In this document: piece after piece, positions 35,601 through 47,098 of the stretch
How the letters are laid out: each line of letters opens with the position of its first letter
Position numbering within the stretch: the first letter of the stretch is position 1
Assembly (NCBI GenBank): GCA_000733355.1
Contig: JNVV01000004.1
Span: 1,105,046 to 1,169,045 of the forward strand
Direction of reading: 5' to 3'
Origin: Falciphora oryzae
Taxonomy: Eukaryota; Ascomycota; Sordariomycetes; Magnaporthales; Magnaporthaceae
DNA length: 64,000 nt
Notes under the pieces: generated by a model
Told to the model about the DNA's origin: nothing
Seen by the model: the letters and a program-made list of their open reading frames with translations, nothing else
Databases searched by the model: none
Program-made: the position numbers and the translations under genes

Positions 35601-37430
35601 GAGCCGCTCGTTTTCGTGCTCGTTGATCTCCTCGAGGTTCTCCAGCAAGAACGAGGCCACGCCGAGCTCCTTGTCCTTCCGGAAGTCGTTGTAGTCGAAT
35701 AGCTGGACGTCGAGAGAATCGTTGAAGGACGTGATGATGACGTAGTGGGTCTCGTTCCAGCGCGGGTTGGGAGTGTCCCTGATGACCTTGGTCTGCGCCA
35801 GGGGCTTCCTCCTGTTGATCGTCACGACGGCGTAGGGGTCCGTGGTGCCCGAGAAGTTGTCCGGGTTTTTCAGGCCGTGGGCACCATGGAGCGTGATGGC
35901 AACGACGCCGATGGCCTGGTCGACGGGCGAGCCTGCCAGCATCTTGGCGACCTCAATTGGGAAGACGTTGGGAGCGTACATCATGGGGGCCAGGTTGCCA
36001 TGGACCTGCTCGAGGATAAATTTCTCGAGGCCGGGGATGAAGTTGACGTCGAAGCCGAACGTGTCGCCACCGAGGGGCTTGCAGACGTAGTCGATGGTTG
36101 GCCGCTCGAGGAAGCACATCTCGATCTTCTCCACGTGGGGGAACGGGATCTGGAGCTTGATCTTGAGCCTCATGATGCCGGAGAAGGACATGTCCTCTAC
36201 AATGACGTCAAGGCCCTTGCTGATCATGGCCTTTCCAACGCGGATCTCGAGCACGACCTTGGGGTTGACCTTGTTCTTGATCTGGCGAGCAGTCAAGTCG
36301 GCAATGTCGTTGGGCGTGAAGCTGAACCTCCAGTCCATTATGACGATGTCATCCTCAGCCTTGGGATATGTCTTGACATGCTCCATGCGCGGGGGCTTGG
36401 ACCCCAACGTGAAGGTCTTGAGCTTCAGGCTGTCGAGGAAGGCGGGGGTCGCGCCGCTCAGCACCTGGTCGACGGCGTTGATGACGGTGGCAGCGAGCAC
36501 GGGCTGGTAGATGGGCCAGAACTTGACCAGGAACGAGTTGATCCACTCGAGCGACTCGGTCTCGGTGTCGAGCCGCTTGAGGGCCATCTCGCGCGTGATG
36601 TCGTCTCGGAAGTTGCGCCTCACGCGCCGGATCGAGGTCCGGTAGTAGGTCGAGCAGACGGCCATCAGGATGAAGACCCATCCCAGTCCGCCCCCGAGCA
36701 CGGCGATCAGCCAGGAGAAGATGCAAGCAAAGATGATTATGCCGGAGTTGTGGTACCAATCTACGAGGCGGTTCGAGTCAAAAATCTGTGAGCCAGGCGC
36801 GGGCGGAGTCTCACGTCATCTAGCATAGGCCTACCTCCGTATAACTTGTCGGGAAGCTGGCCCTCGAGCCAGGTCGAGTGGTCAAGCAGGCTCTCGGCCT
36901 CCTGTATCGACTCCATAGGCCAGCCGAGCCTGGGAGCCCAGCCCGTCTTGGGACCCATGACTGCTTCGGGCTCGCCATCGCCGGGCGCATGCCCGTTCTC
37001 GATCGAGTGGCCGTCCTTGTCTTTCGGGGAGTCGACGACCCCGGCCTGAGAGGGCGAAGGGAGGTCGTACGCGGGCTTGCTGCCATCGTCTATATCCGTG
37101 GCGATCGCGACGCCTTTATTTCGAGTGGGGAGGCCTTCGGGGATGATCTGCCGCGCGGAGGGAGAGTCAGCAGGAAGGCCAGGCCGCAAGTGAGAAGGGC
37201 CGACGATGGACTAAACCAAGAAAGAAACATACAGTTGCAGCCTTCACCTTGGCCCGCTTCTCGGCGAGGGTGGCATTGGGGTCGAAAGAGAAAGCGGCGA
37301 CGCCCACTTTCTTGCTCTCCTCCACAATCTTCTTCTCGGCGTCTTCGGTAGACACCGACGATTCGGGGTTCTGGGCAGCCTCGACCGCGCCCTGTTGCTT
37401 CAGCTCGTTCGCTGCCTGTGCGGTGGCCAT
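32628..37430 (-). CDS. Tricalbin (SMP and multiple C2 domains), ER-plasma membrane tether
   Basis: Four exons (37233-37430, 36835-37147, 34113-36760, 32628-34034) give 1521 aa. Tricalbins (extended-synaptotagmin relatives) anchor in the ER by a hairpin, move lipids with an SMP domain and bind the plasma membrane through C2 domains. The N-terminal 170 residues are polar. Splicing intron 2 gives KLYGDWYHNSG, a conserved junction in this family. A hydrophobic hairpin follows (about 176-214), then SMP (about 238-448, TESLEWINSFLVKFWP to EVAKMLAG). I count about six C2-like units, including GTTDPYAVV, GKSDPYTRV and GKSDPYCKF Ca2+-loop segments; the fourth and last units are divergent and may not bind Ca2+. 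Intron 3 (34035-34112) keeps phase 0. The Ser/Thr/Arg-rich C-terminus may be phosphorylated (inference). Confidence 0.93.
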
Positions 37431-40069
37431 CTTTCACGAGAGGCGGCAACGCCGCTGGGGAGCCTGGTATCACGCGCTTTCTCCCCCCTCGTGCCACCAA
37501 GCCCCGTTTAGGCCGAGCCGACGACACTCGAAGGCCTCAATTGAACGGCATGCGCAAGTTCAAGGGAAAGCGCGAGAGGCCGTCGAGATGGTTGAACTGG
37601 GACCGACCATTCGGGAATTGAAAGGGCCCAGTGGAAAAGAAAAAGGAAAAAAAGGAGAGGGGAGGCGACGTAAGCTGAAAGAAGCTCGCAGCTCCAAAAG
37701 ATGTGGGTTGGTAGATTCGGAGAAAAAGGGAAAGATGGCAGCAACAAAGATGGGAAGCAGGAAATTGCGAAAGCAAAGAAGAAGAAGGAAAAAAGAAAAA
37801 AGAAAAAATACAGGACTACCTCTAGTAGTAGCCGGATCAGTAGGCCATGCTGCGGCCGACAGGTGAAGCTGTCACACACACAAGAGAACACCTCAAAAAA
37901 TGTGGCTTGGAAGGGCGGAAAACCGGCCTGGTTCCAAGATTGGGATTTCCTCTTTGGCCGAGTGCGCTGGTTGCGAAAGCTTCGGCTACGTCAGTCGATA
38001 GCACGCACTCATGTTCAGGCTTTACTCACGCCAAGCTCGGACCAGGGGGCGGGGATACCGCGCTAGCCTGCAGTGGTTGAGTGGAGCTGCTCGCTCCACC
38101 GATGCACAGCGCTGCGCCGTGGCCCCAGCTCGTCCTCCAGCCGACAGGGATTATGCTGTCTTGCCTTGTTTGGCGCATGTCTCGTCGGTGCCTTCAACAG
38201 GGCCGAACGACAGCTTTCCTCTGGGGCCAGCCACCCACATCGCTTTTGCCTTGGATGGTGTCGATGATGCGAGGGCCTTGCGGAGGTTGCCACATGTTTC
38301 CACGTGTACGGCAGGCCGGTTTTTTTTTTTTCTCGAGACGGAATTGCACCAACGCTAATATCGTCAATAACACCCGATATTGGATACCTCCAATGGGTCG
38401 GTAGACGGTGGGTAGGCTGAGCCAATGGACCCAAACCGTGTATCCCCCCGCCACAGCCGGTACCAGACAACAGACTCCGGGTGAGAGTAATTACAGCGTA
38501 TGTTGCAGCCGGCAAGGTCCTCCCGTGTGCACTGCAGCACAGATTGTGTTAGCTGGCTACTTCGTCCTTCCATCATCCCCACATGCACTCGTCACCCGCC
38601 TTCCCCTCAGCCCAGAGCCAACCTGGGCTGCTCACTTAGGTAACCGCGCCGGCGTGCGTGCGCGATGAAACAGATGATGCTACGTGCAGCAGCCCGGCGG
38701 ACGATGCCAGAAGCGGCGCAAGCTAGCGAAGGTCAGCCAACACGACATGAGTCTGTGTCAACCAGGCCCCTCCAATTGCTAGCCTCTCAGTGATGCAAGC
38801 CCGATCTTGAGGCTAGTCTGGGTGTCTGGCCCTCTGTCGCTCCCCAGTCGAGATGTTTGCGTTGCAGCGGGAGGCCGCGCGCCAGATTGGATCGTGGGAC
38901 CCCTGGCGCAGATGAGAAGCCTCCAGGAGAACTGCCCGTTCTGGAACCAGACAATGGAACACACCCAAACCCCCGGTCAATTGGCTACGACCCAATTGGC
39001 TGGGCGAAACAGATGACGCGAAAACCCCAGCGGGGTCTGGCACGGCCTGTGCTGGGGCTCTGGCTCAGATCGACAATCCACGGGGAACCTAGCACGGAGC
39101 TGCTGTCCAGCGTCCGTCCAAAGACCTTGCTGGCACAGATGGGGGATCAAGCGTGCGTTAGCCTGCTGCGGGATCCATCACCGATACGGCACGCGAGCTT
39201 GACGAGTTTTCCAGGTCGAGCAGGCCACCAGAAACAGCGGTATAGAAGATAGCATATCTCCGGTATCTCACGACAGCTATCCCCTTCCGGCGCCAGTGCC
39301 ATACTAGACAGCTCGGGTAGCACCCAGGCGACCGCCTCTGTCTACACCGTCAATCGGTGACCGTCCCGATTTGAGTGTTCAGCCCCAAGAACTATCTTGT
39401 ATTCGCTCGCATCCTGAAAACACCACCCTCGGAGACAATGACGATATTTCCTTGACGAAGCATCAAGGAGCTAGCGGCATTTCCGCGTGGGCCTGTCTTT
39501 TGATGACCAGGCTCCCATCTAACTTCACATATTCATGTGATAGCCCAAGGTTGAATAGTTGACATGCCGTGACTTCGTACGGTGTCGCTCTTGAGAAGTT
39601 ATCACTAAGATGTTTCTTTGGTGGGTAATCCTTCTGAATTCCTGCTTCCTTTTTAGTTCCTATTCACTAGCCCTTTTTAGTTCCAGTTCTTTTTTTTTCT
39701 GCGTGTGAAAAATTATGCTAAGAGTACCAGGTGGTTCTAAGTTTTGAGATTTTAATCGCTTGACCTGCAGAATTATCTCTGTCACTGCCCGTAGAAGATG
39801 CTGGCAAGCTGATAAAGGGGAGACGACTTGCTACTGCTAGGTATTAGTCAAGCCACACACGTGCTTGAAGTCCGCCCCAAAGAGGTGGCGCCCCACTGTC
39901 TGCGCGCGGCCCCGTTTTTTTGAACGTCGTCGCAGTCGCGACTCGGAGAAAGCTACCACGCGAATCACCTCCGCCGTCAAACCGTCGCAAGCCCTCTCCA
40001 GAAGACGACTTCACCGAGCCAGATCCAAACAGCCGCATCCCGAGTACCAGTATTCCTACGACACTCACA
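37431..40069. other. Long divergent intergenic region
   Basis: 2.6 kb between tricalbin and U2AF starts. The part near tricalbin is A/G-rich on the plus strand (C/T-rich in the gene's sense, 37620-37810). Around 39640-39690 there is a 13-nt direct repeat (CCTTTTTAGTTCC, two copies) in A/T-richer DNA. No gene, RNA gene or intact transposon could be supported. Confidence 0.45.
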
Positions 40070-40851
40070 ATGGCGAACTTTTTAGCCTCGATCTTCGGAA
40101 CGGAGCAGGACAAGGTAAGCCGATCCAACTCCGTCCCCCGCCGTGCTGCCAGAGAGCTAAACCCCATCTCCCCGCCAGGTCAACTGCAGTTTCTACTTCA
40201 AGATTGGCGCTTGTCGCCATGGCGACCGCTGCAGCAGAAAGCACGTCAAGCCGACGTACAGCCAGACCATCTTGATGCCGAACATGTACCAGAACCCGGC
40301 CCACGACCCGAAGAACCGCATGAACGACTCGCAGGCCCAGAACCACTTCGACGCCTTCTACGAGGATCTTTGGTGCGAGCTTTGCAAGTACGGCGAGCTG
40401 GAGGAGCTGGTTGTGTGTGACAATAACAACGATCGTGAGTGCCGGTCCTCCCAAACCCGATCTGGGCCCTCGCGCAAACTCTGCTCTGGAGGCTGACGAA
40501 AACAATCCCGCCCGGCAAACAGACCTCATCGGCAACGTCTACGCGCGCTTCAAGTACGAGGACTCGGCGCAGAAGGCCTGCGACGAGCTCAACAATCGCT
40601 GGTACGCGGCGCGGCCCATATACTGCGAGCTGTCGCCGGTCACGGACTTTAGGGAAGCCTGCTGCCGCCTGAACAGCGGCGAGGGCTGCGCGCGCGCCGG
40701 CTTCTGCAACTTCATCCACCGCAAGAACCCCAGCGAGGAGCTCGACCGCGAGCTGCAGCTCAGCACCAAGAAGTGGCTCAAGATGCGCGGCCGCGACGAG
40801 CGCTCCGTCAGCCGCTCGCCCAGCCCAGAGCCCGTCAGGCGCCGGTTCTAG
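40070..40851 (+). CDS. Splicing factor U2AF small subunit (U2AF23/U2AF35)
   Basis: Three exons (40070-40114, 40179-40434, 40523-40851) give 209 aa, close to fission yeast U2AF23. The protein pairs with the U2AF large subunit and reads the 3' splice-site AG. Order: first CCCH zinc finger (CSFYFKIGACRHGDRCSRKH, residues about 18-37), a U2AF-type RRM (about 45-147) with the Trp-containing FYEDLWCELCKYGE segment, second zinc finger (CCRLNSGEGCARAGFCNFIH), then a short Arg/Ser tail. Exon 1 encodes only 15 residues (MANFLASIFGTEQDK), characteristic of the family. Intron 2 falls inside the RRM and is phase 1. Secure identification. Confidence 0.95.
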
Positions 40852-42281
40852 CCTCCCGAGCCATGGGCAACGACCACAGCATGCCCCTTTTTGGTGCACT
40901 GCCCTTGGGCGTAAGATGTGTGGGTGGTTGGGGTTTCTGGTTGAGTGAGACATCGGTTTTTTCTCCCAGGACTGTGGTATTGTTTTTCTTTTTCCGGCGT
41001 TAGGGAGTCAAACCGCACGGCCATCGAGCATTAATCAGGGGTTACTTTTATGTTGTTAGTCATCAATACCCCAACTCCGGGACCACGGGGAGGGCGACGA
41101 GGTCAGCTCTTTCCTTGCAGCGCATTGCGTACTGGGTAGAAAGGCCCCTGTCTAAAGTCACTTCAAAATAGAGAACTCATAAGGCGAGGCACACCACGCA
41201 GTTCGTGTTAGTGGCCGGACATAGAATTTGCTTCCAAGTTTACTTCTGAATCCCTGTTCGTTTCTCCTTCTGACCTGCTATTCCTTTATACGAATTTCTA
41301 TGCACATTTCCCACTGACTCCTTTTTCCCTTTTTCTTTCGAGTTCATATTCAGATTTCCTCCTGANNNNNNNNNNNNNNNNNNNNNNNNNNNNNNNNNNN
41401 NNNNNNNNNNNNNNNNNNNNNNNNNNNNNNNNNNNNNNNNNNNNNNNNNNNNNNNNNNNNNNNNNNNNNNNNNNNNNNNNNNNNNNNNNNNNNNNNNNNN
41501 NNNNNNNNNNNNNNNNNNNNNNNNNNNNNNNNNNNNNNNNNNNNNNNNNNNNNNNNNNNNNNNNNNNNNNNNNNNNNNNNNNNNNNNNNNNNNNNNNNNN
41601 NNNNNNNNNNNNNNNNNNNNNNNNNNNNNNNNNNNNNNNNNNNNNNNNNNNNNNNNNNNNNNNNNNNNNNNNNNNNNNNNNNNNNNNNNNNNNNNNNNNN
41701 NNNNNNNNNNNNNNNNNNNNNNNNNNNNNNNNNNNNNNNNNNNNNNNNNNNNNNNNNCAAAATTACTAGCTGCCGAGCCTTTAAGCTTTTATCGGTTGAC
41801 CCTGCAATTTCAAAACGACAAAATCCCGTCTGCCCCTGATGCCACCGTGTTTGTGGTCTGAAGATATTGATGCTTGTGCCCAAAACGCTATCCACGCTCT
41901 CGTTTAACAAGGTAGGTAGTTTCAGTCAGACAAGTAACTAGAAGTCGAAGTTGTGGCGAGATAAATCCATATTATGCAAATACGTTACTGGGGAAAGGGA
42001 TAGGGGGGAAAAGAGAAAAAAGAAAAAAGAAAAAAAAAGAAAGGAGAAAGCGAGGAAAAGGGGAAAATCGATGAAAGCAAAAAGCAAAAGTAAAAGGAGA
42101 TATGGGAAACGTGATACCTATCGCGGATAGGTATTGGGGCCGTGTACATTTCTGCTGCACAATCGGAAAACTGACAACAGCCGCCATAAACACGTGGAAA
42201 GCCACTTTCTGTCAGCCTTTGGTCCGTCAATGGTATCGGGGCCGAGGCGAGATAATTGCTACTCTCGTGGCGAGGGGCGTA
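40852..42281. other. Intergenic, contains assembly gap
   Basis: A/T-richer spacer on both sides of the N gap. Plus-strand A/G-rich DNA (42000-42095) is a C/T tract about 190-280 nt after the nuclease-like stop on its coding strand. No gene seen in the sequenced part; the gap could hide something. Confidence 0.4.
41366..41757. other. Assembly gap (392 N)
   Basis: A run of N in an A/T-rich intergenic stretch. Confidence 0.99.
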
Positions 42282-43343
42282 CTAGGCGCCGCGCTGAGGG
42301 GCGCGCCGAGGGCTGCGTCGAGGGCCGGACTGAGGGCCGGACTGAGCCCAAGGATCTGCATAAACCTGTGGGTTTGGCATGTTGGGTTGTTGGCGGCGGA
42401 GTTGTGCCTGGTGGTCAGCGCCGGTGGGCTCCCATGGGGCGCGGCCCGGCTGTTCGTGGTCGCCCTGTTGACGTGCGTCAATGGCCTTGATGGCGTACCC
42501 CAGAAGAACCCTGCGGAACAGAGAACTGTCCTCAACAAAAGTGCCGTAGGCCCAGTCCGCCTCTTTGCCATTGAGATTGTTCCCCGCAAAGTTCCACAGC
42601 ATGAGGCAGTTCCAGTCGAAGCAGGCGACATATCGCGTCTCGAAGTGGTGCGAATAGGCCACGGCCTGCTTTGTGATCTTGGCCGCGTTCTGGCCGAGCG
42701 CCGTGATCACATTGTCTCTCCGAGTGGCCGTGCTAGCGGCTCCTGAGAGATTGCCGCAGTCGATTTTGAACCGTTCACCGAGTTGGCTGAGAGCATCGGG
42801 GTCTCCCGTGTCGGGCCAGGCGTGTCTGTAGCACCCGGCGAGGAACTCATCCGCACGGAGGTGGCCCCTGTTCTTGTGCTCGATGGCGAGGAAGCGCTTG
42901 CCGTGGTGGCTGATCAGAATATCGCAGCGGCCGCCGCCGTTGCCGGTACCCTTATCGTAGACCTCGGATTTATGCGTTATACCTCCGTAGATCACCTGTA
43001 GTGCCACAATGATTGGATGGAGAACCCAGAGTGTGGACGCTAGAGTTACATCACCCTCGGTCTCCATCTCGAGCTCGCTGTTCCAGGGAGCAGGTAGGAA
43101 GGTCTGCTTCAGGCATGAAGCCAGGTTCTGGTTGCTGAGGGCGTCATCGGCGGCATTGAGGAAGTCATTGACGTTTGTTGGAAGCCAGTACTTCGGGGGC
43201 TTGGCTTTTTGCGTTGCCTTGCCCCGCCCGCCAATCCGGCCTTGTTTCCTATTGACAACATCGCTTCTGTCGGCAGGTTCCAAGTCCGTATAGAATGAGT
43301 CGTAGACGCTGAGGGGAGTTAGGTTGATCTGCTGTGGCATCAT
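42282..43343 (-). CDS. Putative PD-(D/E)XK nuclease-fold protein
   Basis: A single exon of 353 aa from the ATG at 43343 (the next codon is also ATG). The frame upstream lacks another ATG. The only recognisable signature is a restriction-endonuclease-like core: Asp141 in GGGRCDILIS, then Glu155 and Lys157 in FLAIEHKN, preceded by a helix with Glu (NSELEMETEGD). This D...ExK spacing on two beta strands is the PD-(D/E)XK metal site. An aromatic-rich segment (YVACFDWNCLMLWNFAG) follows. The C-terminus is low complexity (QSGPQSGPRRSPRRAPQRGA), from a 12-bp tandem repeat near 42312-42345. No signal peptide or membrane segment. Family unknown; nuclease activity is inference. Its divergent neighbour is a kinase-like gene. 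Confidence 0.6.
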   Translation of the reverse strand: MMPQQINLTPLSVYDSFYTDLEPADRSDVVNRKQGRIGGRGKATQKAKPPKYWLPTNVNDFLNAADDALSNQNLASCLKQTFLPAPWNSELEMETEGDVTLASTLWVLHPIIVALQVIYGGITHKSEVYDKGTGNGGGRCDILISHHGKRFLAIEHKNRGHLRADEFLAGCYRHAWPDTGDPDALSQLGERFKIDCGNLSGAASTATRRDNVITALGQNAAKITKQAVAYSHHFETRYVACFDWNCLMLWNFAGNNLNGKEADWAYGTFVEDSSLFRRVLLGYAIKAIDARQQGDHEQPGRAPWEPTGADHQAQLRRQQPNMPNPQVYADPWAQSGPQSGPRRSPRRAPQRGA

Positions 43344-43515
43344 GTTGAGAGAAGAAGGGGAATAAAAACAGATGTTTGTATCAAGAAAGGGAACAGGAGA
43401 CAGGGTAGGGACCAAAAAGCAGGTAGATGGGAGAGGGAGCAGGAGTGTGCCAAGAGGGATAGGTGTTGCGGATGGAGCTTGATACCATTGGGCAGAGATC
43501 TCCTCAACGGCCGGC

Positions 43516-43523
43516 TATATATG
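43516..43523 (-). promoter_or_regulatory. Possible TATA element of the nuclease-like gene
   Basis: CATATATA on the minus strand, about 175 nt upstream of the ATG at 43343, in a suitable place for a core promoter with a 5' UTR near 100 nt. Motif only. Confidence 0.3.
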
Positions 43524-44204
43524 TATGGACCTCTACTGAGCAGTGTCGCCCAGCCAGAAAACGGAGTTTCCATTTCCATTGTCTGGAGGCAGGAAGCCAC
43601 TCATTGCTCTCAAATTGAAGACAGCTGGGTGGGATTGTAGGTTGGGTGGTGATGCAGGGGGGGTGGAAGGTGCCAGAGCGTTTCTTTGGCTCAGCCTTGT
43701 CTACAAGGCAGCGGCCATGGTGCAACGCCAGTCAAAGGGCTTGGATTGGAAGCCCAACGAAGCTCCTTTGTACTGGACGTGTTTGATCAGCGCAGCTCGG
43801 CGCTTGAGCGTGAAGCAGAAGAGTATGCTGCTTCCAGAGTTGCATAGAAGCCGGTATCTAGGTCGGAACCTACATAGGTACCTAGTGCCTTAGGGGGGAA
43901 ACGGGAGGTGGTGGCTATCGAGGCCGGACAAGCGTGGTAGCCTTGGACATTATCGTCTGGACTATTACAAGGCCGATACGGACGGATCATGAAAGAAACA
44001 CGCTCTCTGAAGTTGGGGGTCTAAGCGGCATTGTGCTTTGCAAGCAACGGGCTGTTGTTCGTGCGAGATGTGACGGATCTCTGTCAGTCTCGTAGAACAA
44101 AGAACAGCCTTTGAGCTTTTTGTCTTCCATGAAGTATTGTTACTATCACCCCTAGTGGTTATTATAATTGGTTGCCCGCTTAAAAAGCGTTTGTGACAGT
44201 GGCG

Positions 44205-44242
44205 CCTCCGTCGGTCATTGTCACCTCCGTTGGTCATTGCAA
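44205..44242. repeat. Two-copy 19-bp tandem repeat
   Basis: Units CCTCCGTCGGTCATTGTCA and CCTCCGTTGGTCATTGCAA are adjacent, followed by the start of a third (CCTCCGCC). Intergenic; role unknown. Confidence 0.7.
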
Positions 44243-45295
44243 CCTCCGCCACCCCCGGCCCGGGCTTCTGGAAGGTGTGGGAGGCATGTAGATGCCTCGC
44301 TGAGACCGTGGCCAGGAACTCCCCATTTCTCCCTAAGGTAGGTACCTTGGAAAGAACAACGGAGCTTGTGGCTATGGTGTTTGGGGGCGCTGCAGGTTCT
44401 TGGCATGGTACGCCGAAAATCAGAACAAGGCAACGAAGTCAGGCCCGGTCGTTGTGGCCAGCTCGCCATCGCAGCCTCCTCTCCTGCTGGCAAGCGGTGG
44501 CATAAAGAATCGACGATATTTTTTTTTTTTTTGGCATCTTGTATTAGGTGCTCTGGGCCGCAGTAATGGGTGCCCCGGTGTCACAGTGGCGAGCGCGTGG
44601 CCACAACGAAAAACGAGAGGTCACGGCGGCAAACAGAACCCAAGAGACATGTTGTAATGACCAACTAGATACAGAATGGTCGGCTGTAGACGAGAACGGA
44701 GCTCACTCTCGCTATTGGGTTGCAATGTCCATATAATAATATCCAAGTCTACTCCGGTCATCCGGCCTCAGATGCGCTGGCGATGATGGCCCCAACCCCC
44801 TTTTCCCCTTGAGGCACTCAGGGGTTTCCATCTGTCTGGCAGGAGGTCATATTTCTGACCAGTTGCGGGGAACCGGAGAGCGCTTTCATCTGGCAGCGAG
44901 CAATGGGTCATTCAGGGAATAATTTGCATGCAAGCCGATCAGCGGCCACTACCTTCGCAGCCTTGTAGCGGGAACTGGCATGTTGTTGGTTCTATTGCTG
45001 CATGAGGCTGAAGACGCGGCGACGTCTAGAACCCGCCTCCCTATTGGCGGCAGAGGCCTCAGCGACCCACCCAACTGCCCGTTTTAGGAATGTTGGCCGC
45101 AAACGTGCGCACTCTCCTGAACAAACGACGTGGTTCGCCACCAGGCCGATTCCCAGCCGAAAGGGCGTCTGGCTGTTGGGATGCACCTCTGGCCAACCTG
45201 AAGCTCGATAAATCGCACTTGGCCTCTTCGGCGCTTCACCCGCGTCGGTCTTCCACCGAGCCTACCTAATCAAATCTTCTACGTCTTGTCTCGAT

Positions 45296-47098
45296 ATGGT
45301 CGGGAAGCGCTGTCCACTCACGGGGTCCACGCATCCTATGGTGACGCGAAAGCGTGCCAAGTTGTTGCTTCGGTTCGGCGGCGAGATCCAGAAAACCTAT
45401 TCGACGGAGGAGGAGGAGGAGGAAGAGGAAGTGGAAGAGGAAGAGGAAGTGGAAGAGGAAGAGGAAGAGGAAGAGGAAGAGGAAGAGGAAGAGGAAGAGG
45501 AAGAGGAAGAGGAAGAGGAAGAGGAAGAGGAAGAGGAAGCAGTCACCGATGCTGCCACGGCCCCGGCCATGCCAGACGGCAAGACGGGCGAGACCGCCAA
45601 GCCCCAAGCTGCGCCCGCGCCTTCATCGACTGCTTGGGAGCCGTTTGAAGGGACGTGGAGGCCCAAAAACCCTTACGTCAAGGGGTTCAGACTCACGCTT
45701 TTCCGGCATGAAGCATCGGCTCCCTTTGAATTCGACGGGATCCAATATCGGAGACACCATTCGTGGGATTTCAATGGCAACACCACTATCGTCGACCTTT
45801 GCCTGGCCTACCCCCCTCTCGAAGGCGTCACCCATGCTGACGACACGTGCGAGCTTGAGGTTGTCCAAGAGCTGGCTGTTCAAGATACCCGTCGCGCCCA
45901 GGTCGTCGTTTGTCGCCTGGACGGCCAGGACAAAACCTACGTGGCAAAGATCTACGACCCGCTGTACTATCAGTTTCGCCCGTCTCAGCTCGCGCCGCCC
46001 AAGGACACATGCGCGTTCGCCGACCAAGACTACGCGAACGAAGCGGCCGCCTACGAGGAGCTGAAGGACACAAAGCTGGCGGGGCGCCTGGTGCCATCCT
46101 ACCATGGGTCGTGGACCTTCGAGATCCCTCTGGATTTGCCCGAGGCCCAAGGGAGGAAAATGCGCTCGGTCCGCATGATTCTGATGGAGCATGTAGAAGG
46201 TGCAACAACAATGTTGGACAGCAACCCGAAAAGATTCTCGGATTCGAAGCGACTCAGCATCATGGCCGGTGTCTGGGAGGCTGATGTTGCTTGCGAAAAC
46301 CATGGAGTTGACCAAGGAGACCTCGCCCAGCGCAACATTCTTATCCAGGACAGCCGAGACCCCCAGGGCGAGGCCGTGAACCGGGTTGTGCTTTTCGACT
46401 TCAACGTCGCGTCCGTGAGGCGCCTACGCCGCGAGTATGACAAAGATTTTTTCTTGGACGAGGGGACGGGCAGAATCAAATTCACGACCAGACTTATACC
46501 ACCCGAGTTCCTGCCCGACTCTCTGCCCAAGCACCCGGCTCGATGCCTTTGGAACTGTCGCGGGCTGTTCGGCGAAGAGTTTGATAACTGGAACCCCAGG
46601 AGCTGGGCGGACAAATCGCAGACGCGGTTCAACAACTGGCTGCTCACCCAGTGGAAAGACGGTGCGGAATGGGACAACATCTGGGACGTCCTAATGGCGG
46701 CCAGAGGGCCGCTAGAACCTACGGATAGAACACCCACTCCATCTCCCCTTCCATCTGAGTGGTCCTATGGCAGCTCGGGCGGGTCTGATGCCGAGGATGA
46801 CGAGGGCGACGTCAACGACCAGCTCCCGGTTCGCCCCGATGATCCCAGACCGTTCCCTTCGGGAGCCGGCAGCCGGTCGGGTGGCTCGCCAACATCCGAC
46901 CAAGGCCCTGGACGACAAGCCTCGCGGAGCATCAGCCGTGCCGATGGCTCGTCAGCGTCTGACCAAGCCGGAGACGACGAGGCAGTTGGGGCAGGGCAGA
47001 GTGCCACAGATGGGACTGAAGGCATCCCCAGCGAATCCGGGGATCAAACTCGATCTCTGAAGAAAGGGGACAACTGGGAGGAGACGACTTCTTTGTAG
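45296..47098 (+). CDS. Atypical protein-kinase-like protein with poly-Glu tract
   Basis: A single exon of 600 aa starting at ATG 45296. Residues about 38-81 are 42 Glu and 2 Val. The central part has kinase-fold landmarks in order: YVAKIYDP (Lys218, the ATP-contacting Lys), YANEAAAYEEL (alpha-C Glu), MILMEHVEG (hinge), VDQGDLAQRNIL (Asp342 and Asn347 of the catalytic loop, HRD replaced) and LFDFNVAS (DFN 368-370 instead of DFG). The metal-binding Asp and Asn are kept, so phosphotransfer is possible. The C-terminal 130 residues are Ser/Gly/Asp-rich and disordered. The best general class is a fungal-specific kinase-like or aminoglycoside-phosphotransferase-like fold; the substrate is unknown. 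It diverges from a PD-(D/E)XK-like gene. Confidence 0.7.
   Translation: MVGKRCPLTGSTHPMVTRKRAKLLLRFGGEIQKTYSTEEEEEEEEVEEEEEVEEEEEEEEEEEEEEEEEEEEEEEEEEEEEAVTDAATAPAMPDGKTGETAKPQAAPAPSSTAWEPFEGTWRPKNPYVKGFRLTLFRHEASAPFEFDGIQYRRHHSWDFNGNTTIVDLCLAYPPLEGVTHADDTCELEVVQELAVQDTRRAQVVVCRLDGQDKTYVAKIYDPLYYQFRPSQLAPPKDTCAFADQDYANEAAAYEELKDTKLAGRLVPSYHGSWTFEIPLDLPEAQGRKMRSVRMILMEHVEGATTMLDSNPKRFSDSKRLSIMAGVWEADVACENHGVDQGDLAQRNILIQDSRDPQGEAVNRVVLFDFNVASVRRLRREYDKDFFLDEGTGRIKFTTRLIPPEFLPDSLPKHPARCLWNCRGLFGEEFDNWNPRSWADKSQTRFNNWLLTQWKDGAEWDNIWDVLMAARGPLEPTDRTPTPSPLPSEWSYGSSGGSDAEDDEGDVNDQLPVRPDDPRPFPSGAGSRSGGSPTSDQGPGRQASRSISRADGSSASDQAGDDEAVGAGQSATDGTEGIPSESGDQTRSLKKGDNWEETTSL
45407..45538 (+). repeat. 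GAGGAA microsatellite encoding poly-Glu
   Basis: 132 nt of GAG/GAA codons (44 codons: 42 Glu, 2 Val), mostly a perfect 6-bp GAAGAG repeat. Because it is a multiple of three, length changes by whole units keep the frame. Confidence 0.95.

Larger units (their letters stand above)
43344..45295. other. Divergent region between nuclease-like and kinase-like genes
   Basis: About 1.95 kb without a supported gene. It contains a two-copy 19-bp tandem repeat (44205-44242, I count 16 of 19 matching) and a 14-nt T run near 44519-44532. Confidence 0.45.

Noticed and set aside
39620..41365. Apparent similarity between A/T-rich DNA near 39640-39800 and the flanks of the second gap
   Set aside because: Only short scattered matches in low-complexity C/T-rich sequence; no alignable repeat by eye.
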